Below, piece after piece: positions 1 to 9,140 of a stretch of 64,000 nucleotides of DNA; positions within the stretch are counted from its first letter, which is position 1, and each line of letters opens with the position of its first letter. Origin of the DNA: Denitrificimonas caeni (lineage in GTDB: Bacteria > Pseudomonadota > Gammaproteobacteria > Pseudomonadales > Pseudomonadaceae); contig NZ_CAJHOA010000002.1 of the NCBI RefSeq assembly GCF_905120345.1, positions 229,773 to 293,772 of the forward strand, given 5' to 3'. The notes below the pieces were generated by a model. The model saw nothing but the letters and a program-made list of their open reading frames with translations. It was not told the DNA's origin and did not search any database. The position numbers were made by a program, and so were the translations under genes.

Positions 1-42
1 GAAGAGATCCAAAAAATGGTTGAAAGTGTTCGTTACCCTTAA
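1..42 (+). CDS. 3' end of an unidentified gene (partial)
   Basis: An open frame runs in from the left edge and stops at TAA 40-42, giving only the last 13 residues (EEIQKMVESVRYP). A strong rho-independent terminator follows about 50 bases later, which is what the end of a real plus-strand gene would show. Thirteen residues are too few to name a family. Confidence 0.5.
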   Translation, partial: EEIQKMVESVRYP

Positions 43-93
43 TAAGGCAATGAATACACTGATCAATTAGTTATTGGTGATCAACAACAAAGT

Positions 94-121
94 GGGCTTC
101 CTTATGGAGGCCCTCTTTTTA
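94..121 (+). terminator. Rho-independent terminator after the partial gene
   Basis: An 8-bp stem (GGGCTTCC 94-101 with GGAGGCCC 106-113, one G-U pair) has the loop TTAT and is followed by TCTTTTTAT. It ends transcription of the gene at the left edge. It covers the upstream candidate ATG at 104 of the next gene, which argues for the later ATG at 137. Confidence 0.8.
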
Positions 122-136
122 TCTAGAGTACTGTGT

Positions 137-640
137 ATGATTTGGCATTTGCTTGCAGTTTTTATTATCGGTTTGTGTGTAGGCGCTTTTGCTTTTGCAC
201 TGAGAAAACTCAGTCGCAACAAGCTGCCTTCATGGATTATTCCTGTGTGCGCAGGTATCGGCATGCTCAGCTATTTAGCCTATTACGATTACAATTGGTT
301 CAGCTTAAAACGCAGCCAGCTCCCCGCCGAATCGGTGGTGATCGAGCAAGGCCGAGCCAGTAATTTCTTTAGACCTTGGAGCTATGTGTTGCCATCTGTC
401 TCATCGTTTGTAGTATTAGATGGCCAAGTCAGAACGACTCAGCAGGATGGCGAAACTTTGGTTGAGTATATCCGCTATGAGTTTATCAACGATTATATCG
501 AGCGCTTAGACAGCCAACCTTACATACTTAATTGCACAACTGGCGAGCAACTACAGGTTCCGCAAAACGGCAACCGTGCAGCGAGCACAGTAGAATTTGT
601 CGCGCACGACAGCCTTCTGTATAAGCAGCTGTGCCGCTAA
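137..640 (+). CDS. Hypothetical small membrane protein, 167 aa
   Basis: I do not recognise a family. From ATG 137 the protein starts with a strongly hydrophobic helix (about residues 1-22), then a short basic loop (RKLSRNK) and a second hydrophobic segment (about 30-48). About 115 mostly polar residues follow with two cysteines near the C-terminus, a shape that would place the tail in the periplasm. The frame stays open upstream to TTG 74 and ATG 104, but both lie before or inside the terminator hairpin at 94-121, so 137 is preferred although no strong ribosome site precedes it. It converges on ruvC with 30 bases between the stops. Coding is likely from length and composition; function is unknown. 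Confidence 0.6.
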   Translation: MIWHLLAVFIIGLCVGAFAFALRKLSRNKLPSWIIPVCAGIGMLSYLAYYDYNWFSLKRSQLPAESVVIEQGRASNFFRPWSYVLPSVSSFVVLDGQVRTTQQDGETLVEYIRYEFINDYIERLDSQPYILNCTTGEQLQVPQNGNRAASTVEFVAHDSLLYKQLCR

Positions 641-670
641 ACCATTAGCTTACCCCGACCAAGGAGCAGT

Positions 671-1195
671 TTAGAGCGCTAAGCGCCCTCCACGCAGCTT
701 AGCGGCGGACAAACCGTGCGGCAGTAACGTTTGTCGATGATGCATATGGCATAAAGCTATAGCTAGCGCATCAGAGGCGTCAATCTGTGGTTTCTTGGTG
801 AGTTTTAATAAGTGCATCACCATCATTTGCACTTGTTCTTTCGCCGCTCGGCCACTACCGGCGATAGCAGATTTAACTTGCGTCGCGCTGTATTCGGATA
901 CCGTCAAATTCGCTTGCACACCCGCAACAATGGCGGCACCGCGCGCCTGTCCCAGCTTAAGTGCTGAATCGGCATTACGCGCCATAAAGACTTGCTCAAT
1001 ACCCATGGTCACTGGGTGATAGGTTTGAATAATCTCACTCACCCCAGCAAACACCGCATTGAGACGTTCTGGCAACTCACCTGTCCCCGTACGGATACAG
1101 CCAGAGGCAACGTACTCGCAGCCGCGTCCTGTATCACGAATAATCCCGTAACCCGTGATTCGAGAACCTGGGTCAATGCCTAAAATAAGCGTCAC
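671..1195 (-). CDS. ruvC: Crossover junction endodeoxyribonuclease RuvC
   Basis: RuvC is the dimeric endonuclease that resolves Holliday junctions moved by RuvAB. The 174-residue protein has family length and shows the full acidic catalytic set: D8 (GIDPG), E67 (GIEQVF), D139 and D142 (DASDALA). The start is GTG 1195 with AAGGA about 8 bases upstream. It lies downstream of aspS and yebC on the same strand, but a terminator after yebC suggests its own promoter in 1196-1262. In Pseudomonas and many relatives ruvA and ruvB follow ruvC. Here a converging plus-strand gene follows instead, so ruvAB must be elsewhere. Confidence 0.97.
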   Translation of the reverse strand: MTLILGIDPGSRITGYGIIRDTGRGCEYVASGCIRTGTGELPERLNAVFAGVSEIIQTYHPVTMGIEQVFMARNADSALKLGQARGAAIVAGVQANLTVSEYSATQVKSAIAGSGRAAKEQVQMMVMHLLKLTKKPQIDASDALAIALCHMHHRQTLLPHGLSAAKLRGGRLAL

Positions 1196-1262
1196 CTTGG
1201 CATCCTTTAGTTAGTGTGTAGATGCAGTGCATTAAGCGCGCAAATCTATATCCCGCACACAT

Positions 1263-1303
1263 AAAAAACCTCTGGGCCTGTGTTTACAAGCAGCCAGAGG
1301 TTT
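1263..1303 (-). terminator. Rho-independent terminator after yebC
   Basis: A 10-bp stem (1266-1275 with 1294-1303, core CCTCTGG/CCAGAGG) encloses an 18-base loop. On the minus strand it ends in a run of six T. It separates yebC from ruvC. Confidence 0.75.
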
Positions 1304-1328
1304 ATTGACTCGCAGCGTAAACCTAAGC

Positions 1329-2069
1329 TTACAGTTGCTCCATCACATCATCTGGAATTTCAGCATTGGAATAGACGTTTTGTACGTCATCTAGATCTTC
1401 CAAAATATCAATCAAACGCATGACTTTTTCTGCGCCATCTAAATCCAGCTCAGTGGTCATAGTTGGAATCATCGTGATTTCAGCTTCTTCTGCAGTAAAA
1501 CCTGCGGCAGTGAGCGCTTCACTGACGGTGATAAAGTCAGCAAAGGTGGTTAATACCTCTACTGAGCCGTCATCGTTAATTACGATATCATCCGCACCCA
1601 ACTCCAGCGCTGCATCCATCAAGGCTTCTTCATTAACGCCTGGCGCATAACAAATCTGACCTTTGCGCTCAAATAGATAAGCAACCGAGCCATCAGTGCC
1701 TAAGTTGCCACCGTATTTATTAAAAGCGTGACGAATCTCAGCGGCAGTACGGTTACGGTTGTCAGTCATGGTTTCCACAAAGACAGCAACACCATTGGGT
1801 GCATAGCCCTCATACACCAACTCTTCAACGTTATCGCCATCGCCACCGCCCACACCACGGGCAATCGCACGGTCAATCGTATCGCGGGTCATGTTCGCAG
1901 AAAGCGCTTTATCAACGGCTAAACGTAAACGTGGGTTATCAGCAGGAATGCCACCCTGCTTCGCTGCTACCGTTAACTCACGAATTAACTTGGTGAAAAT
2001 CTTACCGCGCTTATTATCTTGACGCTCTTTGCGGTGTTTGATATTCGCCCACTTGGAATGACCAGCCAT
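1329..2069 (-). CDS. yebC: YebC/PmpR family protein
   Basis: This is a 246-residue YebC-family protein. It begins with the family hallmark [14 protein letters not shown] and carries the DNPRLR and GGNLG segments typical of the three-domain fold. Members have been described as DNA-binding regulators (PmpR in Pseudomonas) and, more recently, as translation factors that help ribosomes through proline stretches; sequence alone does not choose between these. The ATG at 2069 is preceded by GGGAG. It lies 105 bases after aspS, with an imperfect hairpin but no U-tract between them, so co-transcription with aspS is likely. The C-terminal half is acidic. Confidence 0.96.
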   Translation of the reverse strand: MAGHSKWANIKHRKERQDNKRGKIFTKLIRELTVAAKQGGIPADNPRLRLAVDKALSANMTRDTIDRAIARGVGGGDGDNVEELVYEGYAPNGVAVFVETMTDNRNRTAAEIRHAFNKYGGNLGTDGSVAYLFERKGQICYAPGVNEEALMDAALELGADDIVINDDGSVEVLTTFADFITVSEALTAAGFTAEEAEITMIPTMTTELDLDGAEKVMRLIDILEDLDDVQNVYSNAEIPDDVMEQL

Positions 2070-2115
2070 AACAACTCCCGTTTTATCTCTTTACTGTAGT
2101 TAACAATACGCTGTC

Positions 2116-2153
2116 GGTTATCTGTTGCAGCACTAAGGCTACCGCAGATAACC
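2116..2153 (-). other. Intercistronic hairpin between aspS and yebC
   Basis: A 9-bp perfect stem (GGTTATCTG 2116-2124 with CAGATAACC 2145-2153) has a small inner helix. No U-tract follows on the minus strand, so it may be a processing or stability element, not a terminator. Confidence 0.45.
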
Positions 2154-2174
2154 CTGCGCTCTACTTAAATCACT

Positions 2175-3950
2175 TTACTCAGCTTTTGGCTGCTCACGCA
2201 AACGTATATGCAAATCACGCAATGCAGTTGCATCCACTGTACCGGGTGCTTGCGTCATCACGCAGGCGGCACTTTGGGTTTTCGGGAAGGCAATCACTTC
2301 ACGAATCGACTGCGCACCGGTCATCAGCATCACTAAGCGGTCTAAACCAAAGGCTAAACCACCGTGTGGTGGTGCACCGTATTTCAGCGCATCGAGCAAG
2401 AAGCCAAATTTCTCTTGTTGCTCAGCGGCGTCAATACCTAAAATCTCAAAGACGGTTTGCTGCATGGTGCGATCATGAATACGAATCGAACCACCGCCCA
2501 ACTCAGTACCATTCAAAACCATATCGTAGGCTCGTGATAACGCCACAGCCGGATTAGCACGCAACTCCTCTGCTGAGCACTTCGGCGCAGTAAAGGGATG
2601 GTGAATCGCCGTCAGTGAGCCGTCGTCATTGGCTTCAAACATGGGGAAATCAACCACCCACATCGGCGCCCACTCACAGGTCAGCAACTCGAGATCGTGA
2701 CCGATGCGGATACGTAACGCACCCAAGGCATCACTAACAATCTGCGCTTTATCAGCGCCGAAGAAAACGATATCACCATCAACCGCACCCACACGATCCA
2801 GGATAGTATTGAGGTTATCTTCTGGGATAAATTTAACAATCGGCGACTGTAAACCTTCCACACCTTTCGCACGCTCATTGACTTTAATATACGCCAAACC
2901 ACGTGCACCGTAGTTGCTGACGTATTTGGTGTACTCGTCAATCTTGCCACGCGGCATGCTGCCAGCACCCGGTACACGCAGTGCTGCCACACGACCTTTA
3001 GGATCATTAGCAGGACCACTGAATACTTTAAAATCAACGCCAGTCAATTGATCAGCAATGTCGACTAATTCCAGCGGAATACGCAAGTCAGGCTTATCAG
3101 AACCAAAGCGACGCATCGCCTCTTCATAAGTCATATGTGGAAATTCAGCGAATTCCACATCCAACACTTCTTTAAACAGCTGACGCACCATGGTTTCAGT
3201 GATGGACATAATGTCCGCTTCATCCATAAAGCTGGTTTCAATGTCAATCTGGGTAAATTCAGGCTGGCGATCAGCACGTAAATCTTCATCACGGAAACAT
3301 TTCGCGATTTGATAGTAGCGATCAACACCCGCCACCATGAGCAGTTGCTTAAACAGCTGTGGCGATTGTGGCAACGCAAAGAAGCTGCCTGGGTGGGTAC
3401 GGCTTGGCACTAAATAGTCTCGCGCGCCTTCTGGAGTCGCACGGGTCAGAATCGGCGTTTCCACATCAAGAAAGCCGTTGTCATCTAAGTAACGGCGGAT
3501 GCTGGTGGTCACGCGTGAACGCAATTTCAACTTAGCGGCCATCTCTGGACGACGCAAGTCAATGAAACGGTAACGCAAGCGCGTCTCTTCACCGACATCC
3601 GAATGCTCATGCAACGGGAACGGTGTCGTTTCGGCTTGGTTGAGTACTTCGAACTCAGTGGCAATCACTTCAATGCCACCGCTCGGCATGTTTGGATTCA
3701 CTGCACCGTCTGGACGAGGGTTCACCACACCGGTGACTTTAACCACATATTCGCTGCGCACCCGGTTGGCGGTGGCAAAAATTTCGGTTTGTTCAGGATT
3801 AAAAACGACTTGAGCGAGACCTTCACGATCACGGATATCGAGGAAAATAACTCCACCGTGGTCGCGACGACGGTGTACCCAACCGCAAAGAGTAACGGTC
3901 TGCCCGTTGAGGGATTCGTTTAAGTGTCCGCAATAGTGGCTGCGCATCAT
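2175..3950 (-). CDS. aspS: Aspartyl-tRNA synthetase
   Basis: AspRS charges tRNA with aspartate in the cytoplasm. The 591-residue protein has bacterial-type architecture: an N-terminal OB anticodon-binding domain with the hallmark MRSHYCGHL and WVHRRRDHG, a class II catalytic core with motif 2 ([18 protein letters not shown]), the bacterial insertion domain in the middle, and motif 3 ([16 protein letters not shown]) near the C-terminus. Either of two consecutive ATGs (3950 or 3947) fits the GGAAG upstream. In Pseudomonas this enzyme is known to be non-discriminating (also charging tRNA-Asn); whether that holds here cannot be read by eye. It is first in the aspS-yebC unit. Confidence 0.98.
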   Translation of the reverse strand: MMRSHYCGHLNESLNGQTVTLCGWVHRRRDHGGVIFLDIRDREGLAQVVFNPEQTEIFATANRVRSEYVVKVTGVVNPRPDGAVNPNMPSGGIEVIATEFEVLNQAETTPFPLHEHSDVGEETRLRYRFIDLRRPEMAAKLKLRSRVTTSIRRYLDDNGFLDVETPILTRATPEGARDYLVPSRTHPGSFFALPQSPQLFKQLLMVAGVDRYYQIAKCFRDEDLRADRQPEFTQIDIETSFMDEADIMSITETMVRQLFKEVLDVEFAEFPHMTYEEAMRRFGSDKPDLRIPLELVDIADQLTGVDFKVFSGPANDPKGRVAALRVPGAGSMPRGKIDEYTKYVSNYGARGLAYIKVNERAKGVEGLQSPIVKFIPEDNLNTILDRVGAVDGDIVFFGADKAQIVSDALGALRIRIGHDLELLTCEWAPMWVVDFPMFEANDDGSLTAIHHPFTAPKCSAEELRANPAVALSRAYDMVLNGTELGGGSIRIHDRTMQQTVFEILGIDAAEQQEKFGFLLDALKYGAPPHGGLAFGLDRLVMLMTGAQSIREVIAFPKTQSAACVMTQAPGTVDATALRDLHIRLREQPKAE

Positions 3951-4387
3951 GATAGCGTTCGCTTCCTAGAAGATTTGAAATAATCGATAGCCGTTGCACT
4001 CAAAACGCTAGTTAGCAGCGTACGCGCAAAGCCATCGCAGAAAACCCTGATTATATAGCCTAACAGCGCTGACGGCTATGCCATGTCGAATCACTTGACA
4101 GCACACCGCTATTACACCGCTCGAAGAGCTCTTACTGATCATCACTCGCCATCCTATTGACAACTGCAATATCTGTAACTTAGTGGTGAATCTTTACTGC
4201 GCGAGCACCTAATAGAGACTTTAGTTGTTTGAGTCATTGCGTTCTTTGCTGTTTAATAAGCAAATGGTGGTTGAGGTTTTTATCCGCAGCCATTTGGACA
4301 CGACAGCAGCGTTGCTGGCACAGAATGCTGTACTTGTAGTCGATCCTCTTATTTATTGTAATTCTTATCAAGGTGAGTCCATTACGT
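3951..4387. other. Divergent intergenic region, aspS / membrane cold-shock gene
   Basis: These 437 bases separate aspS (minus) from the cold-shock-domain gene (plus). Two TTGACA hexamers occur (4095-4100 and 4157-4162), but neither has a convincing -10 at 16-18 bases. If transcription starts near the second, the cold-shock gene would have a leader of roughly 200 bases, as cold-shock mRNAs often do. I see no convincing gene or tRNA here. Confidence 0.4.
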
Positions 4388-4975
4388 ATGTTAAAAATTG
4401 TCCATTTGTTTACGGGTGTTAGCGCCCTACTTCTCTCGCTTATTTTGGCCAGCCAAAACCAACCAGCTGCCTTACTATTAGGGTCATTTGCCTTAGCTAA
4501 CTTATTGGTTGCTCCAATAGTACCCATATGGGCGCGCGGCGGTCGTCGTCAACTGCAAGGCTTAGTTTCAGCATTAATAGTCTTAGCCACAGTTCTGCAA
4601 GCGTACTTTATGCTCAACGGTGTTGAGCAGATTGACAACCAAAGTGCCTCATCATTAAGCCTTGTTACATTATTTGCCGCAGTGATTTTGCATTTAGCAT
4701 TAAACCTGCGCAAGGTTAGCAGTAAAAGTGCTCCTCTCTCACAAGACCTCAGTGACCGTGAAACAGGTACTGTTAAATGGTTTAACACTTCAAAAGGTTT
4801 TGGTTTTATTTCACGTGACTCTGGAGATGATATTTTTGTGCATTTTCGTGCCATTCGTGGTGAAGGACACCGCGTTTTGGTCGAAGGCCAGCGCGTTGAG
4901 TTTACGGTAATGGACCGTGACAAAGGTTTACAAGCAGAAGATGTGATTGCTGCGCTGCCGGATGAGCGCGACTAA
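4388..4975 (+). CDS. Membrane-anchored cold-shock domain protein
   Basis: The 195-residue protein joins about four hydrophobic segments (roughly 5-21, 27-48, 58-76, 90-107) to a complete C-terminal cold-shock domain (126-190). The domain keeps both nucleic-acid-binding motifs, KGFGFI (RNP1, 136-141) and IFVHF (RNP2, 149-153). Family knowledge says the domain binds single-stranded RNA or DNA. Being tethered, it would act at the inner membrane, presumably on its cytoplasmic face. ATG 4388 has AAGGTG 11 bases upstream; the frame also reaches GTG 4373 inside that ribosome site. A probable cold-shock protein next to aspS is also found in Pseudomonas. A clear terminator follows. Confidence 0.9.
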   Translation: MLKIVHLFTGVSALLLSLILASQNQPAALLLGSFALANLLVAPIVPIWARGGRRQLQGLVSALIVLATVLQAYFMLNGVEQIDNQSASSLSLVTLFAAVILHLALNLRKVSSKSAPLSQDLSDRETGTVKWFNTSKGFGFISRDSGDDIFVHFRAIRGEGHRVLVEGQRVEFTVMDRDKGLQAEDVIAALPDERD

Positions 4976-4996
4976 CTGATCAGTGCGATACACAAT

Positions 4997-5023
4997 AAAA
5001 GCCCGCTTGATAGCGGGCTTTTT
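4997..5023 (+). terminator. Rho-independent terminator after the cold-shock gene
   Basis: A stem of AAAAGCCCGC with GCGGGCTTTT has a 6-base loop and a T5 tail. The A-run on the other side would allow action on minus-strand transcripts too. Confidence 0.9.
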
Positions 5024-5110
5024 CATCGCAAAACAAGACCATTGAGCCGCATTATATCAGCGCTCAGCAGCCCATCACGCACACTCAAAGCTAATGCTCA
5101 TACCACCTAT

Positions 5111-5139
5111 AAAAACATCGGCATAATGCCGATGTTTTT
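5111..5139 (-). terminator. Rho-independent terminator after glutamate dehydrogenase
   Basis: A near-perfect palindrome (5111-5124 with 5126-5139, core ACATCGGCAT) is flanked by A5 and T5. It lies just after the stop of the minus-strand glutamate dehydrogenase gene. Confidence 0.85.
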
Positions 5140-5163
5140 ATATCAAGCAACTTGGCTGAGCAA

Positions 5164-6453
5164 TTACGGGTAGAGACCACGCAACTGACGTGCTTCCAAG
5201 ATACGCGTACAGGCAGTAATAAAGGCTGCGGTACGCAAAGACACGGCATGCTCTGCTGCTGTGGTCGAGATCGACAGGTAAGCATCCAGCATGATTTTTT
5301 CCAGACGCTGATTAATCTCTTCAACACTCCAGTAGAAGCTCGATGAGTTCTGCACCCACTCAAAATAACTCACAGTGACGCCGCCAGCATTGGCCAACAC
5401 ATCAGGAACAATGACAACACCTTTATGCGTCAGAATATCATCGGCCTCAGGCGTTGTGGGTCCATTGGCCCCTTCAACAATAATGCGGGCACGAATGGCC
5501 TCGGCATTATGCTTAGTAATCTGTCCTTCTAAAGCAGCAGGAATCAGAATATCTGTGTCAATACTCCAAAACTCATCGGCAGCAATGGCTGTGGTGTTCG
5601 CCGCACCACCGACACCGCCGGTTTGTTTAACATGCTGAAGTAATGCTTCAACATCCAAACCATTGGCATCATAAATGGTGCCCGTGTGGTCTTGTACAGC
5701 GACAATTTTGGCACCCTCTTCGGTGAACAAATGCGCGGCCGTACCGCCGACGTTACCAAACCCTTGAATACTGATACGTGCACCTTGCAAATCGATACCC
5801 GCATCTTTAGCCGCAGCCATACCAACAATAAACACACCACGACCGGTTGCTTCAACACGACCTAAACTACCGCCCAAAGCAATGGGTTTGCCAGTGACGA
5901 TACCCGGCTGTGTCGCGCCGGCATGCATGGAGTAGGTATCCATCATCCATGCCATAGTTTGCGCATTGGTATTCACATCCGGACCTGGAATATCTTTATT
6001 CACACCAATAATCGAACTGATCTCATTGGTGTAGCGACGGGTAATACGCTCCATCTCACCTTGTGAATACTTACGGGGATCAACACGAATCCCACCTTTG
6101 GCACCACCAAAAGGCAGTCCGACAACAGCTGTTTTTACTGACATCCATGCCGATAACGCCATCACTTCAGACAAGGTGACATCTTGGTGATAACGCACAC
6201 CACCTTTACCGGGGCCACGATTCAGGCTGTGCTGCACACGATACCCTTCAAAATGAGCAATAGTGCCATCATCCAAGCGCACAGGAACATCGACAATCAA
6301 GCTACGCTCTGGGTGCTTTAAGGTGTCAGTCCACTTACTTAAGTCGCCCAAGTAAGGTGCAACTCGATCAACTTGCTCGAGGAAAATACCCCATGGACCT
6401 GGATTCTCAGAGTCTAAATACGAGGGTATATGCTGGGTTTCTTGTTGTGGCAT
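5164..6453 (-). CDS. Glu/Leu/Phe/Val family dehydrogenase (glutamate dehydrogenase)
   Basis: This 429-residue enzyme interconverts glutamate and 2-oxoglutarate plus ammonia. It shows the N-terminal substrate-binding signature [10 protein letters not shown], the catalytic-lysine segment PFGGAKGGI, the GPDVNT loop and a Rossmann cofactor site QGFGNVGG. Length and motifs match the compact hexameric RocG-type family. NAD preference is suggested by that resemblance, not shown. It is monocistronic, with its own terminator and a 340-base divergent upstream region. ATG 6453 has AAGG 9 bases upstream. Confidence 0.93.
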   Translation of the reverse strand: MPQQETQHIPSYLDSENPGPWGIFLEQVDRVAPYLGDLSKWTDTLKHPERSLIVDVPVRLDDGTIAHFEGYRVQHSLNRGPGKGGVRYHQDVTLSEVMALSAWMSVKTAVVGLPFGGAKGGIRVDPRKYSQGEMERITRRYTNEISSIIGVNKDIPGPDVNTNAQTMAWMMDTYSMHAGATQPGIVTGKPIALGGSLGRVEATGRGVFIVGMAAAKDAGIDLQGARISIQGFGNVGGTAAHLFTEEGAKIVAVQDHTGTIYDANGLDVEALLQHVKQTGGVGGAANTTAIAADEFWSIDTDILIPAALEGQITKHNAEAIRARIIVEGANGPTTPEADDILTHKGVVIVPDVLANAGGVTVSYFEWVQNSSSFYWSVEEINQRLEKIMLDAYLSISTTAAEHAVSLRTAAFITACTRILEARQLRGLYP

Positions 6454-6793
6454 GATTTAAACCTTGGTCATTAAAAGTGTAGGCCATACGTTAAAGTGTG
6501 GCCGTGCAAAACAGCCGATTTTAGCGGATTGCAACGTGACTGGCTCGTCACAACGGACTATTTATTTAAATCCCTCATCACAAAATGAATAAAAACCCTC
6601 TGTAAGCCGCGCAATAATAGGCCTGTCTGCCAATGAAAATATTTTTAATAAATATTTAAAAAGGCCAATCCCGCTCAATAAAAGCTGCTTTCAAGCTACT
6701 TTATCGACAATGAACAGGCTAAGATCAAAGACAAAAGCAATGTTCTTTATTCTCTCCTCTCTATTATCTTTTTATAAAACTCAAGGGTCTACA
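6454..6793. other. Divergent intergenic region, glutamate dehydrogenase / PilU-like gene
   Basis: This AT-rich divergent promoter region holds two short inverted repeats on the dehydrogenase side: 6482-6503 (GGCCATAC with GTGTGGCC, one G-U pair) and 6536-6551 (GTGAC with GTCAC). They could be operators or leader hairpins. The frame of the PilU-like gene extends upstream to 6710, but a Shine-Dalgarno favours 6794. Confidence 0.4.
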
Positions 6794-7900
6794 ATGTCCG
6801 ACCATGATGTATTTCCTTATCTGAGCCTACTGTATGAACAAGGCGGTTCGGATATGTATTTTAGTGTAGGCGCTGTTGCGCAAATGAAAGTAGAGGGAGC
6901 GTCTCGATCCATCGGCAAACAACCGCTGCCGCCGTCATCCGTGCAACAAATGGCGTATCAACTGATGACGCAAAAACAAATTTCAGATTTTGAACGCGAC
7001 CTAGAAATGAACTTGGCGGTTGGCATACAGGGTTCTGGACGCTTTCGAGTCAATGTGTTTTACCAACGCGGCGAAGTCTCCATGGTGGTCAGGCATATTA
7101 AAAATACTATTCCTGACTTTACCACCCTCGGTTTACCGGTAATGCTAGAGCGCTTAGCGATGCTCAGTCGCGGTTTAATTTTAGTTACTGGAGCTGCTGG
7201 CTCGGGTAAATCAACCACTTTGGCGGCCATGTTGGATTACCGCAACAGCCATGCTGGTGGCCATATTCTATGCATTGAAGACCCGATTGAGTTTTTACAT
7301 AAACATAAGCAGTCGGTCGTCAACCAACGTGAAGTCGGACTGGATACTCATAGTTTTTCCGCAGCATTGCACAACGCTTTACGTGAAGCGCCAGATGTGA
7401 TCATGATTGGGGAAATTCGAGACAAAGACACCATGCAACATGCGTTGCACTATGCTGAAACGGGTCATTTATGTGTGGCGACCCTACATGCCACCAGCAC
7501 CCCGCATGCCCTTGAGCGTATTGCCCGTTTTTTCCCTGAAGATGCACGCCGTCAAATTCTTGCCGATGTGTCACAAAACCTCGTCGCAATTATCGGTCAG
7601 CGCTTAATTCCGGGAATCCTGCAAAAACGTGTGGCGGCCATCGAACTGATGCTGGGGACACCTTATATTAAAGACCTAATCCAACGTGATCAGCTGGATG
7701 AGTTGAAAAGTGCGATTGCCCGCTCACAAGAACAAGGCTTACAAACCTTTGACCAAGAATTATTTAAATTATTCAGCAGCAAGCGCATTACCCTCGAAGA
7801 AGCTTTAAAGTTTGCCGACTCAAAAACTGACCTGACTTTAAAAATAAAATTAGAGCGTGGCTTTAACGATGAAGTATCTGATACTTTAGAAATCAAATAG
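6794..7900 (+). CDS. PilT/PilU-family type IV pilus ATPase, PilU-like
   Basis: The 368-residue protein is a hexameric retraction-ATPase family member. It has an N-terminal PAS-like region, Walker A GAAGSGKST (133-141), an Asp box (CIEDPIE), Walker B (VIMIGEIRD) and a His box (TLHATS). YQRGEVSMVVR, the REVGLDT run and the C-terminal FADSKTDL resemble PilU more than PilT. ATG 6794 has AAGGG about 7 bases upstream; an earlier ATG at 6710 would add 28 unlikely residues. In Pseudomonas pilU follows pilT; here no pilT or other pilus gene is near, so this may be the relocated pilU or an extra paralogue. The next gene is 69 bases away with no terminator between. Confidence 0.88.
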   Translation: MSDHDVFPYLSLLYEQGGSDMYFSVGAVAQMKVEGASRSIGKQPLPPSSVQQMAYQLMTQKQISDFERDLEMNLAVGIQGSGRFRVNVFYQRGEVSMVVRHIKNTIPDFTTLGLPVMLERLAMLSRGLILVTGAAGSGKSTTLAAMLDYRNSHAGGHILCIEDPIEFLHKHKQSVVNQREVGLDTHSFSAALHNALREAPDVIMIGEIRDKDTMQHALHYAETGHLCVATLHATSTPHALERIARFFPEDARRQILADVSQNLVAIIGQRLIPGILQKRVAAIELMLGTPYIKDLIQRDQLDELKSAIARSQEQGLQTFDQELFKLFSSKRITLEEALKFADSKTDLTLKIKLERGFNDEVSDTLEIK

Positions 7901-7969
7901 ATCGCTTTATGACTAAACCTGGCAACATCGATCACATTCTATCCAAAAACAATCAAGTCGGAGCTTTTA

Positions 7970-9079
7970 ATGAACGATGCAAAATCATTATTTAAACCTT
8001 TCCAGCTAGGCCCTTTAAGTGTTCCTACCCGTATAGTAATGGCCCCTATGACCCGCTCTTTCTCACCTGGCGGCGTCCCTAATGCACAGGTTATTGAGTA
8101 CTACCGTAAGCGTGCCGCCGAGGGTGTAGGACTTATTATTACAGAAGGCACGACAGTTAATCACTGCGCAGCGAATGGCTACCCCAATGTGCCGCGTTTT
8201 TATGGCGAAGATGCGTTAAGTGGCTGGAAAAGCGTTGTTGCAGCAGTGCATAACGCTGGCGGAAAAATCATGCCGCAACTCTGGCATGTGGGTAATGTAC
8301 GCCGTTTAGGCACTGAACCGGATGCCAGCGTACCTGGCTACGGTCCGATGCAGAAATTTAAAGACGGTAAAGAAATTATCCACGGCATGACGCAAACCGA
8401 TATTGACGATGTGATTGCTGCTTTTGCCCAAGCAGCGAAAGATGCGCAAGCGATTGGCATGGATGGCGTTGAGTTACACGGTGCACATGGTTACTTAATT
8501 GATCAGTTTTTCTGGGAAGTCAGCAATCAGCGCACGGATAACTACGGCGGTAACATGGCCAACCGTGGTCGTTTTGCCGTTGAAATCATTCAAGCCGTAC
8601 GTACAGCTGTAGGCCCTGACTATCCAATTGTGTTTCGCTTCTCGCAATGGAAACAACAAGATTATACCGCGCGTCTGGCGCAGAGCCCAGACGAACTGAA
8701 AGCGTTCTTACAGCCGCTCGTGGATGCCGGAGTTGATATGTTCCACTGCTCAACACGCCGTTTCTGGGAACCTGAATTCGCCGACTCAGATCTCAATCTC
8801 GCAGGCTGGACCCGTCTACTAACCGGTAAACCTACCATTACCGTTGGTAGTATTGGTTTAGAAGGCAGTGAGTTTACGACATTCTTGGGTAATACTGATG
8901 AAATTGCGCAGCCGGCCAGCTTAGAGGGCTTGTTGACTCGCTTTGCCGCAGAGGAGTTTGATTTAGTGGCCGTTGGCCGTGCTTTACTGGTCGACCCAGA
9001 GTGGGCTGCAAAAGTACGCGATGATCGTCAAGATGAGATTCTACCCTTCAGTCGTAGTGCCTTAGGCAGTCTTTCTTAA
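7970..9079 (+). CDS. NADH:flavin oxidoreductase, old yellow enzyme family
   Basis: This 369-residue FMN-dependent TIM-barrel enzyme belongs to the group that reduces activated C=C bonds in enones, nitroesters and related compounds with NAD(P)H. Signatures seen are the N-terminal MAPMTR, the active-site segment VELHGAHGYL with NQRTDNYGGN, and the C-terminal phosphate-binding VAVGRALL. The physiological substrate is unknown. ATG 7970 follows GGAGC by 8 bases. It lies downstream of the PilU-like gene without a terminator between them and converges on serB. Confidence 0.92.
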   Translation: MNDAKSLFKPFQLGPLSVPTRIVMAPMTRSFSPGGVPNAQVIEYYRKRAAEGVGLIITEGTTVNHCAANGYPNVPRFYGEDALSGWKSVVAAVHNAGGKIMPQLWHVGNVRRLGTEPDASVPGYGPMQKFKDGKEIIHGMTQTDIDDVIAAFAQAAKDAQAIGMDGVELHGAHGYLIDQFFWEVSNQRTDNYGGNMANRGRFAVEIIQAVRTAVGPDYPIVFRFSQWKQQDYTARLAQSPDELKAFLQPLVDAGVDMFHCSTRRFWEPEFADSDLNLAGWTRLLTGKPTITVGSIGLEGSEFTTFLGNTDEIAQPASLEGLLTRFAAEEFDLVAVGRALLVDPEWAAKVRDDRQDEILPFSRSALGSLS

Positions 9080-9088
9080 GAGGCCATG

Positions 9089-9120
9089 TTTGCTGTGCGG
9101 CACTCTGCCCGCACAGCAAA
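9089..9120. terminator. Long hairpin between converging genes
   Basis: A 12-bp perfect stem (TTTGCTGTGCGG 9089-9100 with CCGCACAGCAAA 9109-9120) has an 8-base loop. The T-tract is weak on both strands, so a role as bidirectional terminator is likely but not certain. A second 8-bp hairpin (9130-9137 with 9145-9152) overlaps the serB stop codon. Confidence 0.6.
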
Positions 9121-9140
9121 TGACTTTTAGCGGACGACTC

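Noticed and set aside
74..136. Upstream starts (TTG 74, ATG 104) for the first complete gene
   Set aside because: They lie before or inside the terminator hairpin at 94-121, so they are unlikely to initiate translation.
4225..4422. 65-codon frame upstream of and overlapping the cold-shock gene
   Set aside because: TTG start without a ribosome site and overlap of the better-supported start at 4388; judged to be leader sequence.
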